Origin: Hymenobacter montanus
GTDB lineage: Bacteria > Bacteroidota > Bacteroidia > Cytophagales > Hymenobacteraceae
Reading direction: 5' to 3'
NCBI RefSeq assembly: GCF_014699115.1
Contig: NZ_JACXAD010000006.1
Span: 179,868 to 243,867, forward strand
DNA: 64,000 nucleotides
The number at the start of each line of letters is the position of its first letter. The stretch's first letter is position 1. The translations under genes were made by a program, and so were the position numbers. Shown piece after piece: positions 17,272 to 27,562 of the stretch. Under the pieces are notes generated by a model. The model made no database searches. It had not been told where the DNA came from and was given only the letters and a program-made list of their open reading frames with translations.

Positions 17272-17439
17272 GGGTGTTAGAATATTATGCTCATCTGGCC
17301 TCCGCGCGGTCCAAGCAGCTCACGTGAGGCAGCAAGCGTGGGGCAGTAAGCAATGCCGTTGCAATGATGCGGGCCAACTGCTTCGGCTGCGCTTGGCAGG
17401 ACGTTCCAACACCCGAGCACCATGCACCATGCACCAACC

Positions 17440-18417
17440 TCAGACCGGCACGGCTTGCAGCAGCGCTGCTACGGCGTCATCGGCCGTTAGATTCTCCGCT
17501 TCGGCGTTGAAATTCAGCAGGACCCGATGCCGCAGCACTGGTGGTGCCAGCGTGCGAATGTCCTCTAACGTGGCGGCAAAGCGGCCGTGTAGCAATGCCC
17601 GGGCTTTGGCACAGAGAATAAGCGCCTGCCCGGCCCGTGGTCCCGCTCCCCAGCGCCCGTAGTCTTTGATGAACTTCACCGCCGAGGTCGCCGGCCGGGT
17701 GGCCCGCACCAGGCGGTTTACAAAATCCAGCAGCTCAGGGCTTAGGCTGACCTGGCGGACCAGCATTTGCAGCTGGCGGATGTCGGCCCCGCTTAACACG
17801 GGCGCCACGGCCTGCCCGGCCGTGCCGGTGGTACCGCGCAGCACGGCCAACTCTTCCTCGGCCGTGGGGTAGCCGATGCGCACGTACAGCAGAAACCGGT
17901 CGAGCTGCGCCTCCGGCAGCGGGTAGGTACCCGACTGCTCGATCGGATTTTGCGTGGCCAGCAGGAAGAATGGCTGGGGCAACGCATGCTCGGTGCCGGC
18001 GTAGGTTACGTGGCCTTCCTGCATGGCTTCGAGCAGGGCGGCCTGGGTCTTCGGTGGCGTTCGGTTGATTTCGTCGGCCAGCACCAAACTGGCGAAAATG
18101 GGTCCGGGGTTGAATTTGAAGGAGCGGCGCCCGGTGCCGTGGTCTTCCTCCAGCACCTCGGTGCCCAGGATGTCGGTCGGCATTAAATCCGGCGTAAACT
18201 GAATGCGGCGAAAGGGTAAGTCGGTCGCGGCGGCCAGCGTGCGCACCAGCAGGGTTTTGGCCACGCCCGGCACGCCTTCAAGCAGCGCGTGGCCGCCCGC
18301 CAGCAGGGCCACGAGCACCTCATCCAACACCGCCGCCTGGCCCACGATGACCTTGGCAATCTCAGCTTTGAGCACCGGCAGCTTCGCCAGCAGCTTATTT
18401 ACTTCTTGTTCGGTCAT
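17440..18417 (-). CDS. moxR: MoxR-family AAA+ ATPase
   Basis: A 325-residue AAA+ ATPase with Walker A (LLEGVPGVAKT), Walker B (SLVLADEINRTPPKTQAALLEAMQE), sensor 1 (FLLATQNPIEQSGTYPLPEAQLDRF) and the C-terminal lid, all typical of MoxR proteins. These act with DUF58/VWA partners in folding or metal insertion of envelope complexes. The ATG at 18417 (MTEQEVNKLL) is preferred because everything upstream in this frame is translated heptamer repeat (GTKHQVPGTKHQ). It heads the moxR-DUF58-BatA-DUF4175 series. Confidence 0.93.
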   Translation of the reverse strand: MTEQEVNKLLAKLPVLKAEIAKVIVGQAAVLDEVLVALLAGGHALLEGVPGVAKTLLVRTLAAATDLPFRRIQFTPDLMPTDILGTEVLEEDHGTGRRSFKFNPGPIFASLVLADEINRTPPKTQAALLEAMQEGHVTYAGTEHALPQPFFLLATQNPIEQSGTYPLPEAQLDRFLLYVRIGYPTAEEELAVLRGTTGTAGQAVAPVLSGADIRQLQMLVRQVSLSPELLDFVNRLVRATRPATSAVKFIKDYGRWGAGPRAGQALILCAKARALLHGRFAATLEDIRTLAPPVLRHRVLLNFNAEAENLTADDAVAALLQAVPV

Positions 18418-18420
18418 AAG

Positions 18421-18560
18421 TTGGTGCTTGGTGCCTGGTACCTGGTGCTTGGTACCTAGCGCTTGGTTGTTGGTGCTTGGCAACTGGTGGGGAGTTATAA
18501 AATCTAAAAAACCAGGCACCAGGCACCAAGCACCAAGCACCAAGCACCAATAACCAAGCA
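18421..18560. repeat. degenerate GGTGCYT heptamers in facing orientation
   Basis: Copies of GGTGCTT/GGTACCT run from 18421 to about 18490, and the reverse complement (CACCAAGCACCAAGCACCAA) from 18511 to 18560, so the gap between DUF4159 and moxR can fold into a long imperfect hairpin. Confidence 0.8.
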
Positions 18561-19181
18561 CTATGTCAGCGCATACAGCAAAATGTTGACGCCAAACTTA
18601 GTGTTGTCCTCGGCCAGGAAGCGCTTGTTGCGGAAGTCGTAGTCCCACTCGCAGCCGTAGTCTTTGTTGGAATAGAGCACGCCAATGCGGCCTTTTATTT
18701 CCACGGCTTTCAGGTAGTCGTGCACCAGGTCATCGCCCCAGCCATTCAGCTCGAAGCCGGTGTTGGGCGGACCTTCCTTGAAAGTGAAGAACTGGGAATA
18801 AATCGGGTGGGTTTTGGGAATTTTCTTCAGGGCGCCGGGGCCAAAGCACTGGCGCATCTGCTCCTCGAAGGAGCGGGCGAAGAGGCCGTCGATGTCGTGG
18901 TTGCAATCGTCGACGAACACGAAGCCCCCGTTGCGGACGTAGGTGATAAAGTTCCGCTTCTCCGCCGCTGAAAACTGTACCAGCCGGTGGCCTGATAAGT
19001 AGCAAAACGGGTAGCTGAACAGTTCCGGGCTATCCAGGGCTACCACTTTCTCTTTGGGCTCGACGGGTACCGTGGTGTACTGCACCAGCGAGTGAAGCAG
19101 GTTGGCGGGCATGCGCTCGTCTACCGCATCCCAATCACCGGAGTGGTACTTGAGGCGCACGAAAGTGAAAGCAGCGGGCAC
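18561..19181 (-). CDS. DUF4159 domain protein
   Basis: A 206-residue protein opening FTFVRLKYHSGDWDAVDERMPANLLHSL and continuing with FPFCYLSGH-like strands and GGFVFVDDCNHD, then GVLYSNKDYGCEWDYD near the C terminus: a DUF4159 domain, thought to adopt an amidotransferase-like alpha/beta fold. The start is a GTG at 19181, because the conserved first strand begins four codons later and the only later ATG would remove it. No signal peptide is visible in this start, whereas many family members have one. It lies between pmbA and moxR in the minus-strand block; DUF4159 commonly accompanies MoxR/DUF58 clusters. Confidence 0.85.
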   Translation of the reverse strand: MPAAFTFVRLKYHSGDWDAVDERMPANLLHSLVQYTTVPVEPKEKVVALDSPELFSYPFCYLSGHRLVQFSAAEKRNFITYVRNGGFVFVDDCNHDIDGLFARSFEEQMRQCFGPGALKKIPKTHPIYSQFFTFKEGPPNTGFELNGWGDDLVHDYLKAVEIKGRIGVLYSNKDYGCEWDYDFRNKRFLAEDNTKFGVNILLYALT

Positions 19182-19227
19182 GAAACAAGAAGCTAGGAGG
19201 GGTAAGGATTAGAGCCGTCGGGAAGTA

Positions 19228-19339
19228 GTAGCGTGGACTCTGCGAGTCCGCACGTGAGCGCAGCGAACATTCGGTGATTGGCCCCATATTAGGTTATGCT
19301 CACTATAACTCACGCGCGGACTCGCAGAGTCCACGCTAC
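19228..19339. repeat. paired inverted repeat, family GTAGCGYGGACTC (copy 1)
   Basis: A 24-bp arm at 19228-19251 (beginning GTAGCGTGGACTCTGCGAGT) is matched exactly in reverse complement at 19316-19339, separated by 64 bases. Each arm contains its own small palindrome (GGACTCTGCGAGTCC). The same arms occur at 41781-41935. The layout resembles a REPIN (two inverted REP units). Confidence 0.85.
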
Positions 19340-19347
19340 GGGACCTG

Positions 19348-20673
19348 CTAAATCGCGTCGGACAAGCTGGTAAAGGTGAAGTCTCGGATTTTCAGCGGCG
19401 GAATCAGGCAGCCGGCCAGGCGCTGGGGCCGGCCCATGGCCTCCACGTTGTTGAGCATGATGATGGGGCTTTCGTTGAAGCGCAGGTTTTTGATGGGGAA
19501 TTTGATGGCCCCGTTTTCGATGTAGAACGTACCATCGCGGGTCAGGCCAGTGTAGAGCAGCGTCTGCGGGTCGACCTCGCGGATGTACCACAGGCGCGTG
19601 ACCAGGATGCCTTTGGCCGTGCCCTTGATAAGCTCGGCAGTGCTTTGCGTACCGCCAGTCATAATGAAGCCACTGGGAAAAGGCGTGGGCGCTACCTTGT
19701 TTTTCTCGGCCCAGAAGCGCGAGTAGTACAGGTTCTTCACCACACCCTTCTCAACCCAATTCATGCGCTTGGTGGGCAGGCCGTCGTTGTCGAACGCGTT
19801 GCCGGGTACCTCGGCATTCAGGGGGTCGGAGTAGATGCTTACCCGCTCATCGAAGAGCTTCTCGCCCTTGCGGTTGCCGCCGCCTTTTTTGCTCAGGAAG
19901 CTGCGGCCCTCGTCGGCCGAGCGGGCATCCAGGCCGTACACGAGGCCGCCGAGCAGCGACAGGTCGCCGCCGTCCATGAGGGCGGCGGGCTCCAGAATCA
20001 CGGTGTACTTGCCCGGCTCGATGGCCTTGGCATTCACCGAGCCCAGGGCTTTGTCGGCGGCGCGCTGGGTGAGGACTTTGGTGTTGAGCTTGGCGGGGTC
20101 CGTCACGTCGGCGATGGCGTAGCCCGAGCCCCGGCCATCGGCGGTGCGTACGGTTACCGAGAAGTCGGTGTTGGTCGACTGCTGATAGGCTTCGAGCCCC
20201 TTGGAGTTGCGCATGGCCTGAAACCGAGCGCCGCCATCGATGAAGCCAGCGGCAGTAAGTTTTTTAGCCGCGCACAGGTTCATGCTGTCGGCCGCGGCCT
20301 GGGCGCGGGTGGCGGCCGTGAGCAAGGTAGTGGCCGCTGAAGGCGGGCTCAGGTAAGTTTGCGGTCCGAGTAGCGGCACGTATTCGGGGCTTTCGGGGGC
20401 GAGCCTGGCGATTTCCTCGGCCCGCTGCACGCAGCGGCGCAGGGTGGCCTCGTCGAACTCGTTGCAGGTAGCCACGCCGCTGCGCTTGCCGAAACGCGAC
20501 TCCACCGCCAGCGACACACTGTCGGCGGCGCCAGCCGTGCTCACGCTGTTGCGGGCGTAGCGAATGTTGCCCGTGGTGCGCCCGTTCAGGGAAACCTCGC
20601 ACTCATCGGCGGTGCTATAGCTGAGCACCTTTTTAAGTAAAGCCTGGGCTTCGTCTTTGGAGAGAATAGCCAT
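19348..20673 (-). CDS. pmbA: TldD/PmbA-family protein, PmbA(TldE)-type, copy 1
   Basis: A 441-residue protein of the TldE/PmbA type, the partner subunit of the TldD metalloprotease that trims modified peptides (microcin B17, CcdA in Escherichia coli). Conserved features: ARNSVSTAGAADSVSLAV near residue 37, RFGKRSGVATCNEFDEATLRRC, GRGSGYA, DEGRSFLSKKGGG and the C-terminal LEAMGR...PLKIRDFTFTSLSDAI. It lacks the HExxxH zinc motif, as expected for this subunit. The ATG at 20673 is chosen; upstream sequence is tandem repeat. It is the downstream member of the first TldD/PmbA pair, separated from tldD by a four-helix-bundle gene. Confidence 0.88.
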   Translation of the reverse strand: MAILSKDEAQALLKKVLSYSTADECEVSLNGRTTGNIRYARNSVSTAGAADSVSLAVESRFGKRSGVATCNEFDEATLRRCVQRAEEIARLAPESPEYVPLLGPQTYLSPPSAATTLLTAATRAQAAADSMNLCAAKKLTAAGFIDGGARFQAMRNSKGLEAYQQSTNTDFSVTVRTADGRGSGYAIADVTDPAKLNTKVLTQRAADKALGSVNAKAIEPGKYTVILEPAALMDGGDLSLLGGLVYGLDARSADEGRSFLSKKGGGNRKGEKLFDERVSIYSDPLNAEVPGNAFDNDGLPTKRMNWVEKGVVKNLYYSRFWAEKNKVAPTPFPSGFIMTGGTQSTAELIKGTAKGILVTRLWYIREVDPQTLLYTGLTRDGTFYIENGAIKFPIKNLRFNESPIIMLNNVEAMGRPQRLAGCLIPPLKIRDFTFTSLSDAI

Positions 20674-20683
20674 GATTTTTTTA

Positions 20684-20751
20684 ATGTGGAGATGTGCGGA
20701 ATGTGGAAATGTGCAGGATGTGGAAATGAGCAGAATGTGGAAATGTGAAAA
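20684..20751. repeat. 17-bp tandem repeat, four copies
   Basis: Four consecutive 17-base units (ATGTGGAAATGTGCAGG and variants) fill the whole gap between the stop of the four-helix-bundle gene and the pmbA start. Related words (CACATTTCCACAT on the minus strand) occur at 21150-21180 and 24410-24500 in the same block. Confidence 0.9.
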
Positions 20752-20752
20752 T

Positions 20753-21139
20753 TCAGGTGGCGTTGGCTTTGCTGGATATGATGATGCGGGCCAATAGGCG
20801 GCGGACACTCAGTAGCGTTTCGTTGAGTGGAGTGGGCGGGGTGGGGTAGGCGGGGGCCTGCGCGCAGAGTTGCAGCCAGTAATCGGTTTCTTCGGCTTCC
20901 TTGGCGGCAATCTTGCACTTGTGCACAAAGTCCGCACGGCTCTCAGCGTGTTGTGCCTCGCGCACATTGGCCCCGACCGAAGTACCGCAGCGCAGCAATT
21001 GACGGGCTACCACGTAGCGACGAGCGGCTTCCAGTTCCTCGACGTAAGCCAACACCGCCAGCGCCAACTCAAAAGAGAGCCGCACCACCGGATTATCGGA
21101 CTGCGGACCGTTCGTGCCTGAATCCATCCCGCCTACCAT
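20753..21139 (-). CDS. four-helix-bundle protein (23S rRNA intervening-sequence type)
   Basis: A 128-residue all-helical protein: VVRLSFELALAVLAYVEELE, RYVVARQLLRCGTSVGANVREAQHAESRADFVHKCKIAAKEAEETDYWLQL is the signature of the four-helix-bundle family first described in intervening sequences of 23S rRNA and also related to Avd of diversity-generating retroelements. No reverse transcriptase or template repeat is nearby, so this is the orphan type. It lies between tldD copy 1 and pmbA copy 1, bounded by tandem repeats, which suggests it was inserted into the operon. Start could be 21139 or the ATG four codons in (21127). Confidence 0.88.
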   Translation of the reverse strand: MVGGMDSGTNGPQSDNPVVRLSFELALAVLAYVEELEAARRYVVARQLLRCGTSVGANVREAQHAESRADFVHKCKIAAKEAEETDYWLQLCAQAPAYPTPPTPLNETLLSVRRLLARIIISSKANAT

Positions 21140-21182
21140 CCAATTTTCCCATTTCCCACATCAATCATATTCCTCACATTAT

Positions 21183-22832
21183 CTACACCTTCCGGGCCGT
21201 GTTGATGACGTTCACGCCGTTGAACCGCGTGGTGGCCGAGCCGTGGCTCACCGACGAAACCTGCGCAGGTTGGCCCTTGCCGTCAAAGAAAGTGCCGTAC
21301 AGGCGGTAATCGGACTGGTCGCAGCTGCCGGCGCAGGCGCCCCAGAACTCCTGGGTGTTCGACTGATACGCCACGTCTTCCAGGGGTTCCGTGATTTTCC
21401 CCTTCTCAATGGCGAAGAACAGCTGCCCGCCAAACTGGAAGTTATAACGCTGCTGGTCAATAGAAAAGGAGCCTGCCCCGGCAATGTAGATGCCTTTGTC
21501 GACCTTGCTCACCATCTCGTCCACGCTGAGCTTGGCTTTGCCGGGGCGCAGGCTTACGTTGGGCATGCGCTGGAACTGCACGTCCTCCCACGACTGCGCG
21601 TAGCAGCAGCCATCAGATTCTTTCTGACCCACGATGTGAGCCTGGTCGCGAATCTTCTGGTAGTTCACCAGCTTGCCTTCCTTGATGAGGTCCCACTCGC
21701 GGGTTTTCACGCCTTCGTCGTCGTAGCCAACCGCTCCAACCGAGCCCGGCTGGAGCTTATCGGCCACAATATTCACTTCCTGGGAGCCGTAGGGCAGGTT
21801 TTTGGCTTTCCACTCCAGGGTGGCAAAGCTGGTGCCGGCGAAGTTGGCCTCGTAGCCCAGCACCCGGTCCAGCTCGGTGGGGTGGCCGACCGACTCGTGG
21901 ATGGTCAGGCCCAGGTGGCCGGGGTCGAGCACCAGGTCGTACTTGCCGGGCGTCACCGATTTCATGCTCAGCTTGGCCTTGGCCTGTTTGCCGGCCAGGG
22001 CGGCGTCAGCCAGCAGGTCGTAGCGCAGCTTGTAGCCCACGGTGTTGGTTCCCGCCGGGCCGGCTATTTGTTCGGCCGCGCTGGGCGTGAGATACTCGAA
22101 GCCCAGCCCCACCGGCGAGCTCAAGGCGCTGCGCGAGCGGAACTTGCCCGTCTTCGTATCCACGGCCGTGGCGCTGAACGTGGGCCAGAGCCGGTGCACG
22201 TCCTGGTCAATGTACGAGCCGTCGGTGCTGGCGAAGTACTTCTGCTCATTCACCTGAAACAGCGCCGAGTTGATGTAGTTGGCGCCGTTGTCGAGCGCCG
22301 CGGCGTTGGCGGCCAGCAGCAGTTCCACTTTCTGCTTCACGGGCACCTCGAAAGCGCTTTGCTGAATGGGCGTCTTCCAGCTCACCTCGCCGTAGCCCTG
22401 CTGGGGGGCCAGTTGCACGGGCTCCCGCTGCACGATGCGGTCAGCCTTGGCGATGTCGACGGCCACGCGGGCGGTGGCCGCCAGGCTGGCCTCGGTTACC
22501 ACGCTGGTGGAGGCAAAGCCCCAGCAGCCATTCACCAGCACCCGAATGCCCACGCCGTAGCTTTCGGTGCTCACAATGTTCTGCACCTGCTTCTCCCGCG
22601 TAAAAACGTACTGGTTGAGGTAGCGGCCGATGCGCACATCGGCGTAGCTGGCCCCGGCGCTTTTGGCCGCGTTGAGGGCCGCATCAGCCAAACGCTTTTT
22701 CACGATAACGTCGGCGCCGGGCTCCAGCAGGCGGGCCGGGTCTACCGGCGTGTGTCCGAAGCCCGGCAGGCTGGGCAAAAACAAGGCCCCGGCCGCTAAG
22801 CCGGTCAGCCCCACAAAGTCGCGTCTTTTCAT
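21183..22832 (-). CDS. tldD: TldD-family metalloprotease with Tat signal, copy 1
   Basis: A 549-residue TldD-type zinc protease. The N terminus MKRRDFVGLTGLAAGALFLP is a Tat signal with twin arginine, so the folded enzyme is expected in the periplasm, unlike cytoplasmic TldD of Escherichia coli. The zinc motif HESVGH (His312, Glu313, His317) within LGLTIHESVGHPTELDRVLGYEANFAGTSF is intact, and the C-terminal YNFQFGGQLFFAIEKGKITEPLEDVAYQ region is typical. It pairs with PmbA copy 1. A strong AT-rich hairpin separates it from the second pair upstream. Confidence 0.92.
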   Translation of the reverse strand: MKRRDFVGLTGLAAGALFLPSLPGFGHTPVDPARLLEPGADVIVKKRLADAALNAAKSAGASYADVRIGRYLNQYVFTREKQVQNIVSTESYGVGIRVLVNGCWGFASTSVVTEASLAATARVAVDIAKADRIVQREPVQLAPQQGYGEVSWKTPIQQSAFEVPVKQKVELLLAANAAALDNGANYINSALFQVNEQKYFASTDGSYIDQDVHRLWPTFSATAVDTKTGKFRSRSALSSPVGLGFEYLTPSAAEQIAGPAGTNTVGYKLRYDLLADAALAGKQAKAKLSMKSVTPGKYDLVLDPGHLGLTIHESVGHPTELDRVLGYEANFAGTSFATLEWKAKNLPYGSQEVNIVADKLQPGSVGAVGYDDEGVKTREWDLIKEGKLVNYQKIRDQAHIVGQKESDGCCYAQSWEDVQFQRMPNVSLRPGKAKLSVDEMVSKVDKGIYIAGAGSFSIDQQRYNFQFGGQLFFAIEKGKITEPLEDVAYQSNTQEFWGACAGSCDQSDYRLYGTFFDGKGQPAQVSSVSHGSATTRFNGVNVINTARKV

Positions 22833-22884
22833 ACTTGGTGCAGGAATGAGGTGATGAAGGAACAGTAAAAGAACGTGATATTTA

Positions 22885-23008
22885 GAGCAGTTCTCCAGTC
22901 CGGGTACCGTTTTTTGGGAATTAAAAATTAAAAATGAAGAATTAAAAATCGGCTGGTCAATTTTTAATTCTTCATTTTTAATTTTTAATTCCCAGGTGAG
23001 AACTGCTC
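22885..23008. repeat. AT-rich inverted repeat with outer GAGCAGTTCTC arms
   Basis: Inner arms of 34 bp, perfect (22916-22949 against 22960-22993, beginning GGGAATTAAAAATTAAAAAT), with a 10-base loop. Outside these, GAGCAGTTCTC (22885-22895) pairs with GAGAACTGCTC (22998-23008). Related elements are at 30783-30860 and 37145-37280. Confidence 0.9.
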
Positions 23009-23077
23009 CAAGAACGACCGTCAGGCAGAGCGGAGCCGGCAGTCTATCCTCGCTGAGCGTCGCTTCGCGGGGGGAGG

Positions 23078-24397
23078 TTACACCGCGTCCGATAAGCTGG
23101 TGAAGGTGAAATCCCGGATTTTGAGCGGGGGCACCAGGTTGCCGTCCAAGCGGACGGGCTTGCCGAGCGCCTCCAGGTTGTTGAGCATGATGATGGGGCT
23201 TTCGTTGAAGCGGAAATTTTTCACTGGAAATTTAACCTGTCCATTTTCGATGTAGAAAGTTCCGTCGCGGGTCAGGCCGGTGTAGAGCAGCGTCTGCGGG
23301 TCAACTGCCCGGATGTACCACAGGCGCGTGACGAGGATGCCTTTAGCCGTGCTTTTGATAAGCTCGGCGGTGCTTTGCGTGCCGCCGCTCATGATCCAGC
23401 CGCCGGGGGGTGGCAGGTCGGGGATGCCGGCCTTCTGGGCCCAGAAGCGCGAGGAGTATAGGTTCTGCACAATGCCTTTTTCTATCCAGGTCACCTTTCG
23501 CTGGGGGCGGCCGTCGGCGGCGAAGGTCAGGTCGGGTACCTCGGGGTGCGTAGGGTCGGAGTAAATGGTGACGCGCTCGTCAAAAATCCGCTCGCCCTTC
23601 TTGCTGCCACCCCCTTTTTTGCTCAGGAAGCTGCGGCCCTCGTCGGCGTTGCGCGCATCCATGGCCTGCATCATGTTGGTCAGCAGTTCTACGGCGGCGG
23701 CCGGTTCCAGAATCACGGTGTACTTGCCGGGCTCAATGGCCTTGGCGTTGACCGAGGCCGCCGCTTTGTCGGCCGCCACGCGGGTGAGGCGGGCCGCGTC
23801 GAACGTGGCCAAATCGGTGTAGTTGGCCAGGGCGTAGCCCGAGCCGGCGCCGTCGGGCGTGCGCACCGTAATGGAGAAATCGAGGTTAGTGAACCGCTGG
23901 TAGGCTTCCAGCCCTTTGGAGTTGCGCTTGGCCAAGAAGTCCGCCGAGTCGTTGAAAAAGCCGGCCGACGACAGCTTCCGGGCGGCGCACAGCGCTATGC
24001 TGGCCCCAATTTGCTGGGCGCGGTAGTCGGGGGTGATGTCGGCCGTGCGCTGGGCAAACGATGCGGGCGAGGCCAGGTATTGCTGCGGCCCGAGCAAGGG
24101 CACGTACTCGGGCGACTCCGGTGCCAGCCGGGCGATTTCCTCGGCCCGCTGTACGCAGCGGCGTAGGCTGGCCTCATCGAATTCGTTACAAGTAGCCAGG
24201 CCGCTGCGCTTGCCAAAGCGGGCCTGCACCGTCAGCGATACATTGTCGGTCACGCCGGCCGTGCTGATGGTGTTGCGTGCCGAGCGCACGTTGCCACTGG
24301 TGCTGCCGTTGAGCGTGGCCTCGCAGTCATCGCTGGTGCTGAAGCTGAGAACTTTTTTCAGGATATCCTGCGCTTCGGTTTGGGTAAGCATGGGCAT
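23078..24397 (-). CDS. pmbA: TldD/PmbA-family protein, PmbA(TldE)-type, copy 2
   Basis: A 439-residue PmbA-type protein, similar to copy 1 along its whole length (shared SARNTISTAGV-type start, RFGKRSGLATCNEFDEASLRRC, DEGRSFLSKKGGG, and PLKIRDFTFTSLSDAV C terminus). No HExxxH motif. It likely forms the complex with the TldD encoded 113 bases upstream. ATG at 24397 (MPML) or two codons in. The strong resemblance to copy 1 shows the pair arose by tandem duplication followed by clear divergence. Confidence 0.88.
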   Translation of the reverse strand: MPMLTQTEAQDILKKVLSFSTSDDCEATLNGSTSGNVRSARNTISTAGVTDNVSLTVQARFGKRSGLATCNEFDEASLRRCVQRAEEIARLAPESPEYVPLLGPQQYLASPASFAQRTADITPDYRAQQIGASIALCAARKLSSAGFFNDSADFLAKRNSKGLEAYQRFTNLDFSITVRTPDGAGSGYALANYTDLATFDAARLTRVAADKAAASVNAKAIEPGKYTVILEPAAAVELLTNMMQAMDARNADEGRSFLSKKGGGSKKGERIFDERVTIYSDPTHPEVPDLTFAADGRPQRKVTWIEKGIVQNLYSSRFWAQKAGIPDLPPPGGWIMSGGTQSTAELIKSTAKGILVTRLWYIRAVDPQTLLYTGLTRDGTFYIENGQVKFPVKNFRFNESPIIMLNNLEALGKPVRLDGNLVPPLKIRDFTFTSLSDAV

Positions 24398-24510
24398 GGA
24401 AATGAGAAAATGTGACGGATGTGGAAATGAAGCAATGTGGTGGTGAAGCAGCGAGTGAATGGGCCCGGAGTCACATTTTTACATTTTTAACACATTCCCC
24501 CCATTAAGAA

Positions 24511-26160
<1,650 letters not shown>

Positions 26161-26276
26161 AGCGAAGTAAGGATTCGGGAATATAAAAAGTAGATCCGTG
26201 AAGATTAAGCACGAACCTTAATATCCCAAAGACAGAACCTTACGGCTAACGTTGCATTACCTCGCGAAAAAGTAAA

Positions 26277-26463
26277 TAACCCAAGTTGCGGATTAGCCGC
26301 GTAGCGGCGATAGGTTGGTAGCATAATCAGTTGGTGATGGCATTAAGCCGCGTAGCGGTGACAGATTCGTTGGGCTGTCACCGCTACGCGGCTTGATCGG
26401 TTATAATAGCTCCGGTACCTACCAACCTATCGCCGCTACGCGGCTAATCCGCAACTTGGGTTA
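26277..26463. repeat. nested double palindrome, copy 1
   Basis: Outer arms of 45 bp, perfect (26277-26321 against 26419-26463; they contain GCCGCGTAGCGGCGATAGGT). Inside them a second perfect pair of 20 bp (AAGCCGCGTAGCGGTGACAG at 26345-26364 against 26375-26394). Both arms share the GCCGCGTAGCGG core, itself palindromic. The same architecture with related arms is at 59032-59191. Confidence 0.92.
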
Positions 26464-26618
26464 AGTAGGGGCGGGGCCGTTTCCCGCAGAGCTTTTCAAT
26501 GAGCCGACGAGCATGCGGCGCATCGGCACTGCTGCTGGGAGTGGAGGAAATCGCATAGGGCAGCGCAAGGCTGAATTCACGGCTGGTGAGCCCGACCAGC
26601 GCAACCGCGGGCGGCCCC

Positions 26619-27440
26619 TTACTTCTTCGGATGCCAGCTCAGCGTTAGCCCCGTCGCGCCGTTGCCAAAGTAAGCCGGGGCCATACCTACATCGCGGCCA
26701 ATGGATTTGCGTCCCCAGCGGTTGCGGTGGCTGAGGTAGGCCAGGTGGGCCGAGAGGATGCCAAACCCGGCCCCGGCCACCACGTCGCTCTGCCAGTGCT
26801 TGGTGTTAATCATGCGCAAGGCGGCCACGCTGGTGGCCAGGGTGTAGGCCCCGATGCCGTACCACTGGCTTTTGTCGCGAAACTCGGTGTGCACGATGCT
26901 GGCGGCCAAAAACGCCTGGGCCGTGTGCCCGGAGGGGAAGGACAAGTTGTCGGAGCCATCCGGACGCTCTTCGCGGGACAAATACTTCACGGCGAAGGTG
27001 GAGGCCAGCATGATGGCTTCGCCCTTGGCAATAATGAGCAAAGTATTTATCCGGTCGTCGCGCGACTCCACCCCGGCTAATCCCACCGCGGCCAGCTCCA
27101 GGTAGGGCGCCACAATCAGGACGTTATCGAGTTTGGTGCGGTAGGTCGGGAACAGCTTGTGGATGTCGCGGTTGGCTTGCTCATTGGTGTAAAAACCGCC
27201 GCCGTTGAAGGTGTACGCCCCGTAGCCAATGAGCACGGCCGGCACAATGGTGGCTTTGAACAGCTTGCTTTTGTACCACTTGGCCTTCACCGGGGCCGAA
27301 ACGCCGCCGGGGTTCTCAAACTTATGGATAGTATCCGCGGTCGCCGGAGTGGACGGTGGCGACACCTGGGCGTGAGTGGGGTTAAGGCTTCCGAGGAGCA
27401 GGAATAACACGGTAAGCCGGGAAAATAACTGGGCACGCAT
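26619..27440 (-). CDS. PAP2-family phosphatase, secreted or membrane-associated
   Basis: A 273-residue protein with a signal peptide (residues 1-25, ending THAQ). All three PAP2 motifs are present: KYLSREERPDG (K-x6-RP) near residue 154, SFPSGHTAQ near 168 and MINTKHWQSDVVAG (R-x5-H-x3-D) near 210. Hydrophobic stretches surround them. The family dephosphorylates lipid pyrophosphates or phosphatidic acid at the periplasmic face; the substrate here is unknown. It is transcribed alone, between the nested palindrome and the efflux operon. Confidence 0.9.
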   Translation of the reverse strand: MRAQLFSRLTVLFLLLGSLNPTHAQVSPPSTPATADTIHKFENPGGVSAPVKAKWYKSKLFKATIVPAVLIGYGAYTFNGGGFYTNEQANRDIHKLFPTYRTKLDNVLIVAPYLELAAVGLAGVESRDDRINTLLIIAKGEAIMLASTFAVKYLSREERPDGSDNLSFPSGHTAQAFLAASIVHTEFRDKSQWYGIGAYTLATSVAALRMINTKHWQSDVVAGAGFGILSAHLAYLSHRNRWGRKSIGRDVGMAPAYFGNGATGLTLSWHPKK

Positions 27441-27562
27441 GAATTAAAGACTTGATTAGGGAAATGAATGGTGAGTCCCCCTAATACGAGCGATTAACAG
27501 TAACGTAACACGCAAGTGGGTAGCTGGCGCGAAATTTTAGCTTGCGGATAAAGCAGAGCGTT

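Noticed and set aside
16348..18417. Cluster considered as a classic bat aerotolerance operon (batA-E)
   Set aside because: Only MoxR, DUF58 and a BatA-like gene are present; no batB, batC, batD or batE can be seen.
20753..21139. Four-helix-bundle gene considered as Avd of a diversity-generating retroelement
   Set aside because: No reverse transcriptase, template repeat or variable C-type-lectin gene in the window.
21114..22799. 561-codon open frame on the plus strand opposite tldD copy 1
   Set aside because: Antisense shadow of a clear TldD gene; the translation is rich in His, Gly and Val without any domain, as is normal opposite GC-rich genes.
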